Notes under the pieces: model-generated
The model's input: only the letters and a program-made list of their open reading frames with translations
The model's database searches: none
Told to the model about the DNA's origin: nothing
Program-made: the position numbers and the translations under genes
Assembly (NCBI RefSeq): GCF_900110135.1
Contig: NZ_FOCO01000014.1
Span: 1 to 64,000, forward strand
Source: Pseudorhodobacter antarcticus
GTDB taxonomy: Bacteria > Pseudomonadota > Alphaproteobacteria > Rhodobacterales > Rhodobacteraceae
Direction: 5' to 3'
DNA length: 64,000 bases
Shown: positions 43,386 to 52,265 of the stretch, piece by piece
Position numbering within the stretch: the stretch's first letter is position 1
How the letters are laid out: each line of letters starts with the position of its first letter

Positions 43386-43895
43386 TTAGGCCGCGCGTGA
43401 GGTCAGCACGTCATCGACGGTTTTTTGCGCGATTTTTTCATCAATGCTGGACACGGCGGCCACTTCACGGGTGAGGCGTTCCAAGGCCGCTTCATACAGC
43501 TGGCGTTCGGAATAGCTTTGTTCGCGCTGGTCATCGGTGCGGTGCAAATCGCGGACCACTTCGGCAATCGAGAGCAGATCGCCGGAGTTGATTTTCTGTT
43601 CATATTCCTGCGCGCGACGCGACCACATGGCGCGTTTCACACGGGCTTTGCCCTTCAGCGTGTCGAGCGCTTTGGTGATCATATCGGGGGAGGACAAAGA
43701 GCGCATGCCGATTTCGCTGGCTTTGTGGGTGGGGACCCGCAGCGTCATTTTGTCCTTTTCAAAGGAGATGACAAACAGTTCCAGATGCAGGCCGGCAATT
43801 TCCTGTTCTTCGATGGAAATGATCCGGCCAACGCCGTGGGCGGGGTACACAACAAACTCATTCGGGCGAAATTCGGGCTTTTTGGTCTTTGTCAT
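43386..43895 (-). CDS. carD: CarD-family transcriptional regulator
   Basis: 169 residues from ATG 43895 (MTKTKKPEFRPNEFVVYPAH). The N-terminal Tudor-like RNA-polymerase-interacting domain shows NEFVVYPAHGVGRIISIEEQ and LRVPTHKASEIGMRSL; the helical C-terminal DNA-binding part has AMWSRRAQEYEQKINSGDLL and the long helix ending DDVLTSRAA. CarD stabilises promoter open complexes. The longer open frame upstream is not credible. FdxA follows on the same strand upstream, the usual order in this group. Confidence 0.92.
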   Translation of the reverse strand: MTKTKKPEFRPNEFVVYPAHGVGRIISIEEQEIAGLHLELFVISFEKDKMTLRVPTHKASEIGMRSLSSPDMITKALDTLKGKARVKRAMWSRRAQEYEQKINSGDLLSIAEVVRDLHRTDDQREQSYSERQLYEAALERLTREVAAVSSIDEKIAQKTVDDVLTSRAA

Positions 43896-44163
43896 CTGGC
43901 GGTATCCTCGGTTGGTCGCGCAGCATTTTCGGACGCGAAAAACCGCACGCGGCCGATGAGGCCCCGACGATTGAAAAGCATATCCGAAAAGTCCCATCGC
44001 GGCTGGCAGCACTGGGTGTGGCGTGGCGATCTTTGTTTAGCTCTGCGCAACACATAACACAGAATCGGTCTGATTCCAACAGGGGAACAAAAAGGCGGAG
44101 CCACGCGCCCTGCCCCTGCAAATCAAGGTTATTCGCGATGTTTAGGCGACCGCTGCGCGCGAA

Positions 44164-44502
44164 TCAGCCGCCTTGGCCGGGCAATGGCGAAAAGTATTTG
44201 GTCATTTTGTCTTTTTCACCGTCACGCGCTTCGTAATCTGGCAGCGGGTCTTGTTTGGTCACGATCACGGGCCAAGCGATGGAATATTTGCGGTTAAATT
44301 CCACCCATTTTTCCATATCTGGTTCGGTATCGGGGCGGATTGCATCGGCTGGACATTCGGGTTCGCACACGCCGCAGTCGATACATTCATCGGGGTGAAT
44401 TACCAGCATGTTTTCGCCTTCATAAAAGCAATCCACCGGGCACACTTCGACGCAGTCGGTGTATTTGCAAGCGATACAGTTGTCGATCACCACATAGGTC
44501 AT
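44164..44502 (-). CDS. fdxA: Seven-iron ferredoxin FdxA
   Basis: 112 residues. [20 protein letters not shown] holds the cluster-1 cysteines of a 3Fe-4S site (with Cys x7 Cys spacing) and [14 protein letters not shown] holds a classical 4Fe-4S motif. The C-terminal ~50 residue extension ([15 protein letters not shown]) is typical of FdxA rather than of 2[4Fe-4S] ferredoxins. It is an electron carrier in the cytoplasm; its partner is not evident. It lies between the S4-domain gene and carD on the same strand. Confidence 0.94.
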   Translation of the reverse strand: MTYVVIDNCIACKYTDCVEVCPVDCFYEGENMLVIHPDECIDCGVCEPECPADAIRPDTEPDMEKWVEFNRKYSIAWPVIVTKQDPLPDYEARDGEKDKMTKYFSPLPGQGG

Positions 44503-44560
44503 TGCTGGGCTTCTTTCGTTTGGGCGCGTGTTGGGGCATGGGATAAATCACCCGGGCCAA

Positions 44561-44929
44561 TCATTCAAGCGGGGATAGGGTCGCATCTGGGGGTGGAGCA
44601 AGGTCGGTGTAGTGGCTTTGCGCCTCCGCTGCGGGGCCACGGCGGGTGGCGATGCTGCCCACACGGATCACGCGGGTTTCTTTGGCCATGGGGAAGGTTA
44701 ACGTATCACCGGGGCGCACGGCATGGCCGGGTTTGGGCTGACGCTGGCCGTTGATGCGCAAGCGGCCTTTGGTGATCATTTCGGTGGCAAGGCTGCGGGT
44801 TTTGAAAAACCGCGTGTAGAACAGCCATTTGTCGATGCGGCAGCTGTCGGGGCTGTCGGTGTCTTCGTCTGGGCTGCCGTTTTGGTTGGGGGCAGCAGTG
44901 CCGCCCCCTTTCTTTGCACGTCTGGCCAA
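44561..44929 (-). CDS. S4-domain RNA-binding protein (Hsp15 type)
   Basis: 122 residues. The S4 domain runs from CRIDKWLFYTRFFKTRSLAT through GRLRINGQRQPKPGHAVRPG to DTLTF (about residues 30-85). The family includes Hsp15 (HslR), which binds stalled 50S subunits carrying nascent chains. A short Lys/Gly-rich N-terminus precedes it. The gene starts one base after the helicase stop, so the two are likely co-transcribed and both act on RNA. Confidence 0.88.
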   Translation of the reverse strand: MARRAKKGGGTAAPNQNGSPDEDTDSPDSCRIDKWLFYTRFFKTRSLATEMITKGRLRINGQRQPKPGHAVRPGDTLTFPMAKETRVIRVGSIATRRGPAAEAQSHYTDLAPPPDATLSPLE

Positions 44930-44930
44930 A

Positions 44931-47930
44931 TCAGATCTTGCCTTTGAGCGCCATCAAAGCGGCGAAAGGGTTGTCTGGGTCGATCTTTTTTTCCGGCCTT
45001 GCAGGGCGCGATTCGTATTTTTGCGGGGCGTTGTGGGCGGGTTTGCCGCCGTCCTTGCCTTTGCCCTTATAGCCGCCGCCATCGCGCTTTTCGCCGCGTG
45101 GGCGATCACCTTGCGGTTTGTCGCCACGGGGACGGTCGCCACGGGGTTTGTCGCCAGCAGGTTTGTCACCTCGGGGGCGATCGCCACGGGGACGGTCGCC
45201 GCGTGGTTTGTCGGCAGCGGCCCCTTCGCCATCGGCGGCGGGGGTTGCGGGTGCAGCCTCGGCACGGCGGTGATGAACTGGGCGGGCGGGACGTGCACGG
45301 GGCGCCCAAGTGAAGGTGATGAATTGCTCCATATCGACCACGGGGGCGTCGACCACTGCCGCGTCTGGCGCTGGGGCGTCGGGCGCAGCGGTTGCATCGG
45401 TTGCATCGGCCACCACGGCGTCCGCTTGTTCTGCGTCCGCAGTTGCTGCCTCAACGGCTGCTGCGTCATCTGGCACGATGATTTTTGCGGCGGCTGCGGC
45501 GGCGGCGGCGGCGGCGGCCACATCCTCGGCGGTCAATTCCTTTGGGGCGCGGGATTTGGCCTTGGGGCGTTCGCCCTTTTCGCCTTTGTATCCCAAGCCC
45601 GCCATCAAGTCGGCGAATTGGTCCAGCGTCATACCCGTGATCGACAGCATGTCTGGCACCGCTTCAAACCCGCTACGGCTGTCTTGGCCACGAAGCAGGT
45701 CCGCGAGGCGTTCCAGCATGTCGATGCGGATCGCGCGGGGGCCTGCGGGGCGGTAGCCGGCAAGGGTGTAGTGCTGCATCGGTACATCTGGGATGTTTGG
45801 AATCGTCACCAAACCGGGGGGCGGGCTTTCTGGAAATTCCTGAAGGCCGTTCATCAAGGACCACAGCACCAAGCGCAAACGGGTCGGCGCAGGTTTCAGC
45901 AAAAGCTGCTGGAAAATGGTGTATTGGCCAAAGCGGATGCCGTGCTTGCGCAGCTGGCCGCGTGCCTCTTGGTCCAGCGCCTTGACGGCGTCGGCGACGT
46001 TTTCGCGGCTGATGATGCCCATCGCCTCAACCATTTGGAACGCGAAACCGCGCGCCATACCGGTCAGGGTTTCATCGCGGCTCATGTTCAACAAGGGTTC
46101 AAACAAGGTGGCGATTTTGCGGTCGATAAAGTGCTGCAAGCGGCGCTTTACCTTTTCGGCAATCTCGGGCCCCGCATCTTCATCGACGAACGCATCGACG
46201 CTGGGGCGCAGCGCATCGGCACCTGCGACCAATTTGCCCACCGCAGAATTGCCCCACATCAGGCCACCCTGCTCGGTGAAATCCAGCTCCGTGTCCGGGG
46301 CATTGTAGAATTTATCTGCGCGCAGATGGAATTCCGGTTTCAGCGCCTGCACGGCTGCCATGCGCAGCGTGCGCGCCTCGTCCACCGTGGCGGTGGCGTC
46401 TTGGCGGAACCGGAAGCCTTCCAGTTTGCCGACAAATTCACCCTCTACCGTCACTTCGCCTTTGTCATTCACCTCGGCCACAAGGCTCTCCTTCTGCTTC
46501 AACCGCCGCATGAGCACAGAAGTGCGGCGATCAACAAATCGTTGGGTCAGCCCGGCATGAAGCGCGTCTGACAAGCGGTCTTCTACAGCCCGTGTCTCTT
46601 GCCGCCAATGGCCTTCGTCTGCAACCCAATTTTTGCGTTGCGCGACATAAGTCCATGTGCGGATAAAGGCGAGGCGTTTCGAAAGGGTATCAATGTCGCC
46701 TTCCGTTCGGTCAATGCGCTTGATCTGGGTCGCCATAAAATCGGCGGGAATGTGCCCTTTGCGCAGGTATTCAAAGATACCTTGCAGCAGGCTGGCGTGT
46801 TCAGTGGTGGAAATGCCGCGAAAATCGGGGATGCGGCAAACGTCCCACAGCAAGCGCACATCCTGCGGCGATTTGACGTGATCGTGGATTTCGGGCAGCG
46901 CCCAGAGGGTTTTCAGCGCTGTCACATCATCAGCGTCGCGGGCGCGCGATAGCCATTCATCGTCGGTGTGGCGTTCCAACGCACCGATCAAGCGGGGGAC
47001 GGTGCCAAATTCCAACTGTTCGTTGCGCCATGACAGTTTGCGGACGGGTTGGAAGCGGTGGTTTTCGATATCATCGACCACTTCGTCTGACAGCGGCCGC
47101 GCCTCACCCGTGACGCCAAAGGTGCCAGAGGTCATGTGGCGGCCCGCGCGGCCAGCGATTTGCGCGAGTTCTTGGGGGAACAGCGCGCGCATGCGGCGAC
47201 CATCAAATTTCACGGTCGAGGAGAAAGCGATGTGTTTGATATCAAGGTTGAGGCCCATGCCAATCGCATCGGTGGCGACCAGATAATCCACATCGCCGTT
47301 TTGGTACATTTCCACTTGGGCATTGCGGGTGCGGGGGGAAAGGGCCCCCATGACGACCGCGCAACCGCCCTTGGTGCGGCGGATCCATTCGGCGATGGCA
47401 TAGACATTTTCAACAGAAAAACCGACGATTGCGGACCTTTCGGGCATCCGGCTTATCTTTTTCGAACCTGAATAGGTCAGTTCGGACAATCTGGGGCGCG
47501 CCATGAACTGCACGCCCGGCACTAGGGCGGCAATGGCGGGGCGCATGGTATCGGCCCCAAGGAAAAGCGTTTCATGCAGCCCGCGCGCGCGCAAAAGGCG
47601 GTCGGTGAACACATGGCCGCGTTCGGCATCGGCGCAGAGTTGAATTTCGTCAATCGCGATGAAATCGGCACCGATTTCCAGTGGCATCGCCTCTACGGTG
47701 CAGACCCAATATTGGGTGCGGTCGGGGACAATGCGTTCTTCACCCGTCACCAGCGCCACGATGTTGGGGCCGCGCAGGGCCACGATGCGGTCATACACCT
47801 CACGCGCCAGCAAGCGCAGCGGCAGGCCGATGACCCCGGTGCGGTGGCCAAGCATGCGTTCAATCGCGTAATGGGTTTTGCCGGTGTTGGTCGGTCCCAG
47901 AACCGCCGTCACCCGCGCGGTGCTCCGCAT
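44931..47930 (-). CDS. SUV3-like superfamily 2 RNA helicase
   Basis: 999 residues. Helicase core in residues 1-~360: AVLGPTNTGKTHYAIERML (Walker A), the DEIQ box in IAIDEIQLCADAERGHVFTD, VVMGALSPRTRNAQVEMY, ATDAIGMGLNLDIKH and IAGRAGRHMTSGTFG. The middle (~360-780) matches bacterial SUV3 homologues. An Ala-rich stretch (about 825-850) and a basic tail with repeated GDRPRGD/GDKPRGD units (about 935-965) end the protein. Mitochondrial SUV3 unwinds RNA for degradation; the same role is inferred. The tail probably binds RNA. Confidence 0.9.
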   Translation of the reverse strand: MRSTARVTAVLGPTNTGKTHYAIERMLGHRTGVIGLPLRLLAREVYDRIVALRGPNIVALVTGEERIVPDRTQYWVCTVEAMPLEIGADFIAIDEIQLCADAERGHVFTDRLLRARGLHETLFLGADTMRPAIAALVPGVQFMARPRLSELTYSGSKKISRMPERSAIVGFSVENVYAIAEWIRRTKGGCAVVMGALSPRTRNAQVEMYQNGDVDYLVATDAIGMGLNLDIKHIAFSSTVKFDGRRMRALFPQELAQIAGRAGRHMTSGTFGVTGEARPLSDEVVDDIENHRFQPVRKLSWRNEQLEFGTVPRLIGALERHTDDEWLSRARDADDVTALKTLWALPEIHDHVKSPQDVRLLWDVCRIPDFRGISTTEHASLLQGIFEYLRKGHIPADFMATQIKRIDRTEGDIDTLSKRLAFIRTWTYVAQRKNWVADEGHWRQETRAVEDRLSDALHAGLTQRFVDRRTSVLMRRLKQKESLVAEVNDKGEVTVEGEFVGKLEGFRFRQDATATVDEARTLRMAAVQALKPEFHLRADKFYNAPDTELDFTEQGGLMWGNSAVGKLVAGADALRPSVDAFVDEDAGPEIAEKVKRRLQHFIDRKIATLFEPLLNMSRDETLTGMARGFAFQMVEAMGIISRENVADAVKALDQEARGQLRKHGIRFGQYTIFQQLLLKPAPTRLRLVLWSLMNGLQEFPESPPPGLVTIPNIPDVPMQHYTLAGYRPAGPRAIRIDMLERLADLLRGQDSRSGFEAVPDMLSITGMTLDQFADLMAGLGYKGEKGERPKAKSRAPKELTAEDVAAAAAAAAAAAKIIVPDDAAAVEAATADAEQADAVVADATDATAAPDAPAPDAAVVDAPVVDMEQFITFTWAPRARPARPVHHRRAEAAPATPAADGEGAAADKPRGDRPRGDRPRGDKPAGDKPRGDRPRGDKPQGDRPRGEKRDGGGYKGKGKDGGKPAHNAPQKYESRPARPEKKIDPDNPFAALMALKGKI

Positions 47931-47940
47931 AACCTTGGCC

Positions 47941-48492
47941 TTACATTTCCTGCCCGGATGCCGCTGTTTGCAACCGCTTCACCGCATCCTCTATCCCGGC
48001 GAGATGGGGATGTATAGCGAGGGCGGCCTGGTACATGGTCAGCGCGCGGTCGGGTTGATCCGTATCCTCCAATATGCGGGCGAAACCGGACATGGCCCCG
48101 AAATGGCGCGGGTTCAGGGTAAGGACTTGGGCGATATCGGCAACCGAGGGGCCGAATTGGCCTGCTTGGAAATAGGCGGTGGCGCGGCTGTTCCACCCTT
48201 CGGCAAAATCGGGGGCGTGATCGATCAACGCGGTGAAATGTTCAATCGCAATGGCCGTATTGCCCGCCTCCATCGCGTCGCGGCCACGTTGCAGCAGCAA
48301 GTCCATCGCAGGGGAGCCGGATTTCGACCATTCGCGCCAGATTTTGCGCTCCAACCGCCCTGCGGCGGGCCCTTCGGCGGTTTGCAATTGTGTGAACATT
48401 TCGTCCAGCGTTTCTGCGCCCGCTGGAAAAGCGAGGGCGATTGCGAAAAGGGACGCAACGACACGATTGTGAAAGGGCTTGCGTGGTTTCAT
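47941..48492 (-). CDS. Exported tetratricopeptide-repeat protein
   Basis: 183 residues from ATG 48492 (MKPRKPFHNRVVASLFAIAL). A signal peptide ends near AGAET. Three TPR units are visible: AMEAGNTAIAIEHFTALIDH, AEGWNSRATAYFQAGQFGPS and AMSGFARILEDTDQPDRALT, giving a periplasmic protein-interaction scaffold. A longer open frame upstream is in the divergent SCP2 gene and is not used. No partner is evident; the helicase gene follows 10 bases downstream. Confidence 0.85.
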   Translation of the reverse strand: MKPRKPFHNRVVASLFAIALAFPAGAETLDEMFTQLQTAEGPAAGRLERKIWREWSKSGSPAMDLLLQRGRDAMEAGNTAIAIEHFTALIDHAPDFAEGWNSRATAYFQAGQFGPSVADIAQVLTLNPRHFGAMSGFARILEDTDQPDRALTMYQAALAIHPHLAGIEDAVKRLQTAASGQEM

Positions 48493-48571
48493 ATTGCAAA
48501 GTGTAGCGTGCGCGGCGGGAAAAGCCATATGCCCCAAGCGCAAATTGATGTGAGATTTGAAAGGAATTGCG

Positions 48572-48856
48572 ATGAGTGCGGTGATTGATGCGGCGGTGGC
48601 ACGGCTGTCGGCCAAGGTGCAAGGCTTTGACGGCGTTGCGAAATTTGTGGTGACGGGTGAAGGCGCCATTATGATTGACGACACCGGCGTGCGCGCGGGC
48701 GATGAAGAGGCAGATGTGACATTGACCGCGAATGCAGAGGTGTTTGAGGCGATTCTGGAAGGCGAGATGAACCCGACGACCGCATTTATGACCGGAAAAT
48801 TGTCGGTGGACGGGTCGATGGGCATGGCGATGAAGCTGGCATCGGTTTTGTCGTGA
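48572..48856 (+). CDS. SCP2 sterol-carrier-domain protein
   Basis: 94 residues from ATG 48572, behind GAAAGGAA. The whole protein is one SCP2 domain: FDGVAKFVVTGEGAIMIDD, then EADVTLTANAEVFEAILEGE and AFMTGKLSVDGSMGMAMKL. Such proteins bind lipids or acyl-CoA in a hydrophobic tunnel. Its stop overlaps the GTG start of the hydrolase gene by 4 bp (GTGA), suggesting a shared role in lipid handling. Confidence 0.9.
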   Translation: MSAVIDAAVARLSAKVQGFDGVAKFVVTGEGAIMIDDTGVRAGDEEADVTLTANAEVFEAILEGEMNPTTAFMTGKLSVDGSMGMAMKLASVLS

Positions 48857-49785
48857 CCGAAAATGCGCCCCTTTTTAATGATCTGGCGACCGGGCCAGAG
48901 GGGGGGCGCGCCTTTTGGGTGACGGCGCGTGACGGCCTGCGGCTGCGGTTAGCGATTTGGCCTGCGGGGCCGCGCGGGTCGGTTTTGATATTGCCGGGGC
49001 GGACGGAGTTTGTCGAAAAATACGGCCGTGCGGCGCGCGACTTTGCTGCGCGCGGGTATGGTGTGATAACGCTGGATTGGCGCGGCCAAGGGTTGGCGGA
49101 TCGACCTGTGGGAAAACCCATGCTGGGTGATGTTGAGGATTTTCTGTTTTATCAATGGGACTTGCAAGCCGTTCTTGAGAAGTTGGATGAGCTTGGCATC
49201 GCCCCGCCGCAGCATTTGGTCAGCCATTCGATGGGCGGTTGCATTGCTTTGCGGGCGCTGGTGGCTGGGTTGGCGGTTAAGGCGGCGGTGTTTTCCGCGC
49301 CGATGTGGGATATTGAATTTGGCCATTTCGCGGGCATTGTGCGCGGCGTTGCGCGCGGGGGCACAGCACTGGGGTTGGGGCCACGCTTTGCGCCCGGCAC
49401 ATCGGATGAGACCTATGTTTTAGGGCAGAAATTTGCGGGCAATTTGCTGACGCGCGATGCCGAAACCTATGGCTGGTTGCAAGCGCAGGCGCGGGCACGG
49501 CCCGAGCTGAATTTGGGGGGGCCAAGCCTGCAATGGCTCGATGCCGCGTTGCGCGAATGTCGGGATTTGGCGCGGTTGCCCAGCCCGGATGTGCCTGCGC
49601 TGTGCGTGCTGGGCGGGGCGGAGCGGATTGTGGCCCCGGCTGCGATCCATGCGCGAATGGCGCGGTGGCCGGGCGGCACGTTAGAGGTTATTCCCAATGC
49701 CGAACATGAGGTTATGATGGAAATTCCCGCCAGCCGCACACGGTTTTTTGACGGGGCGGCGGCGCTGTTTGCAGCGCACCCTTAG
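48853..49785 (+). CDS. Alpha/beta hydrolase (lysophospholipase PldB type)
   Basis: 310 residues from a GTG start. The alpha/beta fold shows GSVLILPGRTEFVEKYGRAA (oxyanion region), VITLDWRGQGLADRP, and the nucleophile elbow SHSMGG (Ser near residue 120). CVLGGAERIVAP and IPNAEHEVMME carry the Asp and His of the triad. It probably cleaves lysophospholipids or monoacylglycerols. No signal peptide is seen. Its partner is the SCP2 protein encoded just upstream. Confidence 0.87.
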   Translation: MTENAPLFNDLATGPEGGRAFWVTARDGLRLRLAIWPAGPRGSVLILPGRTEFVEKYGRAARDFAARGYGVITLDWRGQGLADRPVGKPMLGDVEDFLFYQWDLQAVLEKLDELGIAPPQHLVSHSMGGCIALRALVAGLAVKAAVFSAPMWDIEFGHFAGIVRGVARGGTALGLGPRFAPGTSDETYVLGQKFAGNLLTRDAETYGWLQAQARARPELNLGGPSLQWLDAALRECRDLARLPSPDVPALCVLGGAERIVAPAAIHARMARWPGGTLEVIPNAEHEVMMEIPASRTRFFDGAAALFAAHP

Positions 49786-49789
49786 GCGG

Positions 49790-50701
49790 TTAGCGGGGCA
49801 ACAGCCTGTGTTCGGCGCGCAAGCAGCCGTTGAAATGATCTAGGATATTTTGCGCGGCCATCATGCCCATCGCGCGAAACGAGCCATCAGACAGGGCGGC
49901 TGCGTGGGGCGTTAGGATGATATTGGGGGCACAGCGCAACGGGTCGGTTTCGGGCAAGGGTTCGTGCGCTGTCACGTCCAGCCCTGCCCCGCCAAGGTGG
50001 CCGTTTTGCAACTGGGCGATCAAGGCGGATTCGTCAATCAAACCGCCGCGCGCGCAGTTGATGACCAGCGCGCCGGGGGGCAACAAGGCCAAGGTTTGCG
50101 CGTTGAGCATGCCGCGCGTGGTATCTGTCAGGGGGCAATGCAGGCTGACGATATCGGCATAGGGCAAGGCCGCTGCAAGGTCGGGTTCCACCGCAAAACC
50201 CGCAGCGCGGGCGGGCGAAAGAACGCGGGAATTGATGGTGACTTTGACCCCCAACCCTTTGGCATGATTGGCCAGTCGCTGACCGCTGGCACCGTAACCC
50301 ACGATCAACAAACGCTTGCCATCAAGGCCCGGCACGCGGGGGGCTGCACCGCGCGCCGCGCGTTGACCATCCAGGTTGCGGGCCAGCGCTAGCATGAGCA
50401 GCAGCGCCTGTTCGGCCACGGCGGTGGCGTTGGCGCCCGGCGTGTTGGTGACGGTGATCCCTGCGGCGCGGGCGGCATCCATCGGGATATTATCCACCCC
50501 CACCCCGTGTTTGGAGATCATTGCAAATTGCGCCACATCGGCGGCAGTCAGCGCGCGAATGCGGACCAAAAGCGCATCGGCGGGGTGCAGATTTGCGGGG
50601 GCGAGAGTGGTGGGAGGGCCGATCACCTGCCAGCCCGCATCCCGCAACAACGCCAGCGCATCGGGGTGGACGGGTTCGGTGACGACGACCCGGCGGGCCA
50701 T
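49790..50701 (-). CDS. D-isomer-specific 2-hydroxyacid dehydrogenase
   Basis: 303 residues. NAD-binding LLIVGYGASGQRLANHAKGLG (about 134-154), SLHCPLTDTTRGMLNAQTLA, NCARGGLIDESALI with the catalytic Arg, DVTAHEPLPETDPLR with the Glu and LTPHAAALSDGSF with the catalytic His are all present. It resembles phosphoglycerate dehydrogenase and phosphonate or lactate dehydrogenase relatives. The gene starts directly after the Anbu stop (50702), so it is probably part of the Anbu transcript, which is not the textbook composition of that operon. Confidence 0.88.
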   Translation of the reverse strand: MARRVVVTEPVHPDALALLRDAGWQVIGPPTTLAPANLHPADALLVRIRALTAADVAQFAMISKHGVGVDNIPMDAARAAGITVTNTPGANATAVAEQALLLMLALARNLDGQRAARGAAPRVPGLDGKRLLIVGYGASGQRLANHAKGLGVKVTINSRVLSPARAAGFAVEPDLAAALPYADIVSLHCPLTDTTRGMLNAQTLALLPPGALVINCARGGLIDESALIAQLQNGHLGGAGLDVTAHEPLPETDPLRCAPNIILTPHAAALSDGSFRAMGMMAAQNILDHFNGCLRAEHRLLPR

Positions 50702-51424
50702 TCAGAGGTCGATCTGCGAAAACCCATCGCGCAGGGCGGTGGACCACGCATCGGACATGGCGCGAAACGCCTCATCCCCCGCCTCAATCCGGCGGCGGTC
50801 GGTGACGCGGCAAGTGTCGCGTTCGATCACCGCCAAATCCAGCGGCATCCCCACGGAAAGGTTGGAGCGCAGGGTGGAATCCATCGACAATAAAACGGCT
50901 TTTTGGGCGTCACGCAGGCTGGTTTGCGGGGTCACGACACGGTCCAGAATGGGTTTGCCGTATTTATGTTCACCGATTTGCAGGAAGGGGGTATCTTCGG
51001 TCGCCTCGATGAAATTGCCTTCGGGATAGATAAGAAACATGCGCATTTCACCGCCGCGCCGCTGGCCTGCCACGATCATAGAAGCAGAGGCCCCTTGGGA
51101 CATCGACATTTTTTCATCAATATCTATGCGCACTTGGGCGAGCATGGAGCCGACGATATCGGCCACTTTCAGCATGGTCGGCGCTTTCATGATGTTGTGG
51201 TCGTCGCCGCTGTCGGGATCATCGATCACCTCGCGCAGGCGCGCCATTGTGGTTTGCGTGACCGACAGGCTGCCTGCGGTCAAGATGGTGACAACGCGTT
51301 CGCCCGGCTGTTCAAACACGAACATTTTGCGGTAGGTGGAGATGTTATCAAGCCCCGCGTTGGTGCGCGTGTCAGATAGCAAAACGATGCCCGCGTTCAA
51401 TAAAAGGCCAACGCAATAGGTCAT
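50702..51424 (-). CDS. Anbu, bacterial proteasome-related peptidase
   Basis: 240 residues from ATG 51424. After Met removal the chain begins with Thr (TYCVGLLLNAGIVLLSDTRT), the expected N-terminal nucleophile, followed by NAGLDNISTYRKMFVFEQPG, the Anbu form of the proteasome beta fold. A Lys in YRKM is the expected catalytic partner. Anbu rings are related to HslV and the 20S beta subunit; their substrates are unknown. The upstream alpha-E, ATP-grasp and transglutaminase-like genes are its standard neighbours. The longer open frame to 52009 is a shadow of the transglutaminase gene. Confidence 0.9.
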   Translation of the reverse strand: MTYCVGLLLNAGIVLLSDTRTNAGLDNISTYRKMFVFEQPGERVVTILTAGSLSVTQTTMARLREVIDDPDSGDDHNIMKAPTMLKVADIVGSMLAQVRIDIDEKMSMSQGASASMIVAGQRRGGEMRMFLIYPEGNFIEATEDTPFLQIGEHKYGKPILDRVVTPQTSLRDAQKAVLLSMDSTLRSNLSVGMPLDLAVIERDTCRVTDRRRIEAGDEAFRAMSDAWSTALRDGFSQIDL

Positions 51425-51455
51425 GGTCCGCTCCGCTTGATGGGTTTTGTTATGC

Positions 51456-52265
51456 TTACTGGCCCGATTGCTGGACCGCAAGGTGGACATCAAGCTGTTC
51501 GGTGCCCGGCCCGCGCGCGATGCCTTTGATCGGGGCCGCGTCCATCGCATCAAGGCCAGAGCCGAGGCGGATGTAGCGGTCATCGGGGCAGCAGCGGTTG
51601 GCGGGATCAAAACCGACCCAGCCCAGATCGGGGAGGTGGAGTTCGGCCCAAGCGTGGGCGGCCTCGTGCAACGTGCCATCCTCGGTCGCGTGCAGATAGC
51701 CGGAGATGTAGCGCGCGGGGATGCCGGCACGCCGCGCAATGGCCAAAAGCGCGTGGGTTTGATCTTGGCACACGCCCTGCCCCAGCGCCAACGCCTCGGC
51801 GGCGGTGGTGGCGGCGTGGGTGGCGCCGGGGGTGTAGGCGATAGTATCGGCGATAAGGGCAGACAGGCGGTGGGCGGCGGCAAGATCGCCCGCACCCGCA
51901 TTGGCGCTGGCGGCAAGGTCGGCAAGCGCCATGTCCGCATCGGTCGCATGGGTGGATTGCAGATAGCATTGCGGCGGAGTACGTTCGCGGTGGCCGCGCA
52001 AAACCCCAACCAAATCCGTGGTTTGCACGCGGCCCTGCACGGTCACGGTGATTTCGGACACCGGGCCTTGGATGGTCCAGGCCTGCACATGATCGCCCGC
52101 GCCATCGCGAAAATGGCCGCCTTTGATGCCATCGGTGACGGTGATCTGCCAATCCAGCACGGTTTGGCCATCAAACGCGGTGGGCTGCAAGCGGTGGGTT
52201 TGCACCACGCCGCGCACTGGCTGGCTGTAGCGGTAGGTGGTGACGTGATCGACGGTGAGCAGCAT
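51456..52265 (-). CDS. Transglutaminase-like cysteine peptidase of the Anbu operon
   Basis: 269 residues. An N-terminal beta domain (TTYRYSQPVRGVVQTHRLQP) precedes the catalytic domain: GVCQDQTHALLAIARRAGIP (Cys near residue 166), AHAWAELHLPDLGWVGFDPA (His near 211, Asp near 226). Bacterial proteins of this kind are thought to cleave or form isopeptide bonds. The start overlaps the alpha-E stop by one base. With the ATP-grasp and Anbu gene it suggests a peptide-tagging and degradation route. Confidence 0.9.
   Translation of the reverse strand: MLLTVDHVTTYRYSQPVRGVVQTHRLQPTAFDGQTVLDWQITVTDGIKGGHFRDGAGDHVQAWTIQGPVSEITVTVQGRVQTTDLVGVLRGHRERTPPQCYLQSTHATDADMALADLAASANAGAGDLAAAHRLSALIADTIAYTPGATHAATTAAEALALGQGVCQDQTHALLAIARRAGIPARYISGYLHATEDGTLHEAAHAWAELHLPDLGWVGFDPANRCCPDDRYIRLGSGLDAMDAAPIKGIARGPGTEQLDVHLAVQQSGQ

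Noticed and set aside
44829-46571. A 580-codon plus-strand open frame opposite the SUV3-like helicase
   Set aside because: It is a shadow of the Ala- and repeat-rich helicase tail. The minus-strand frame has all helicase motifs.
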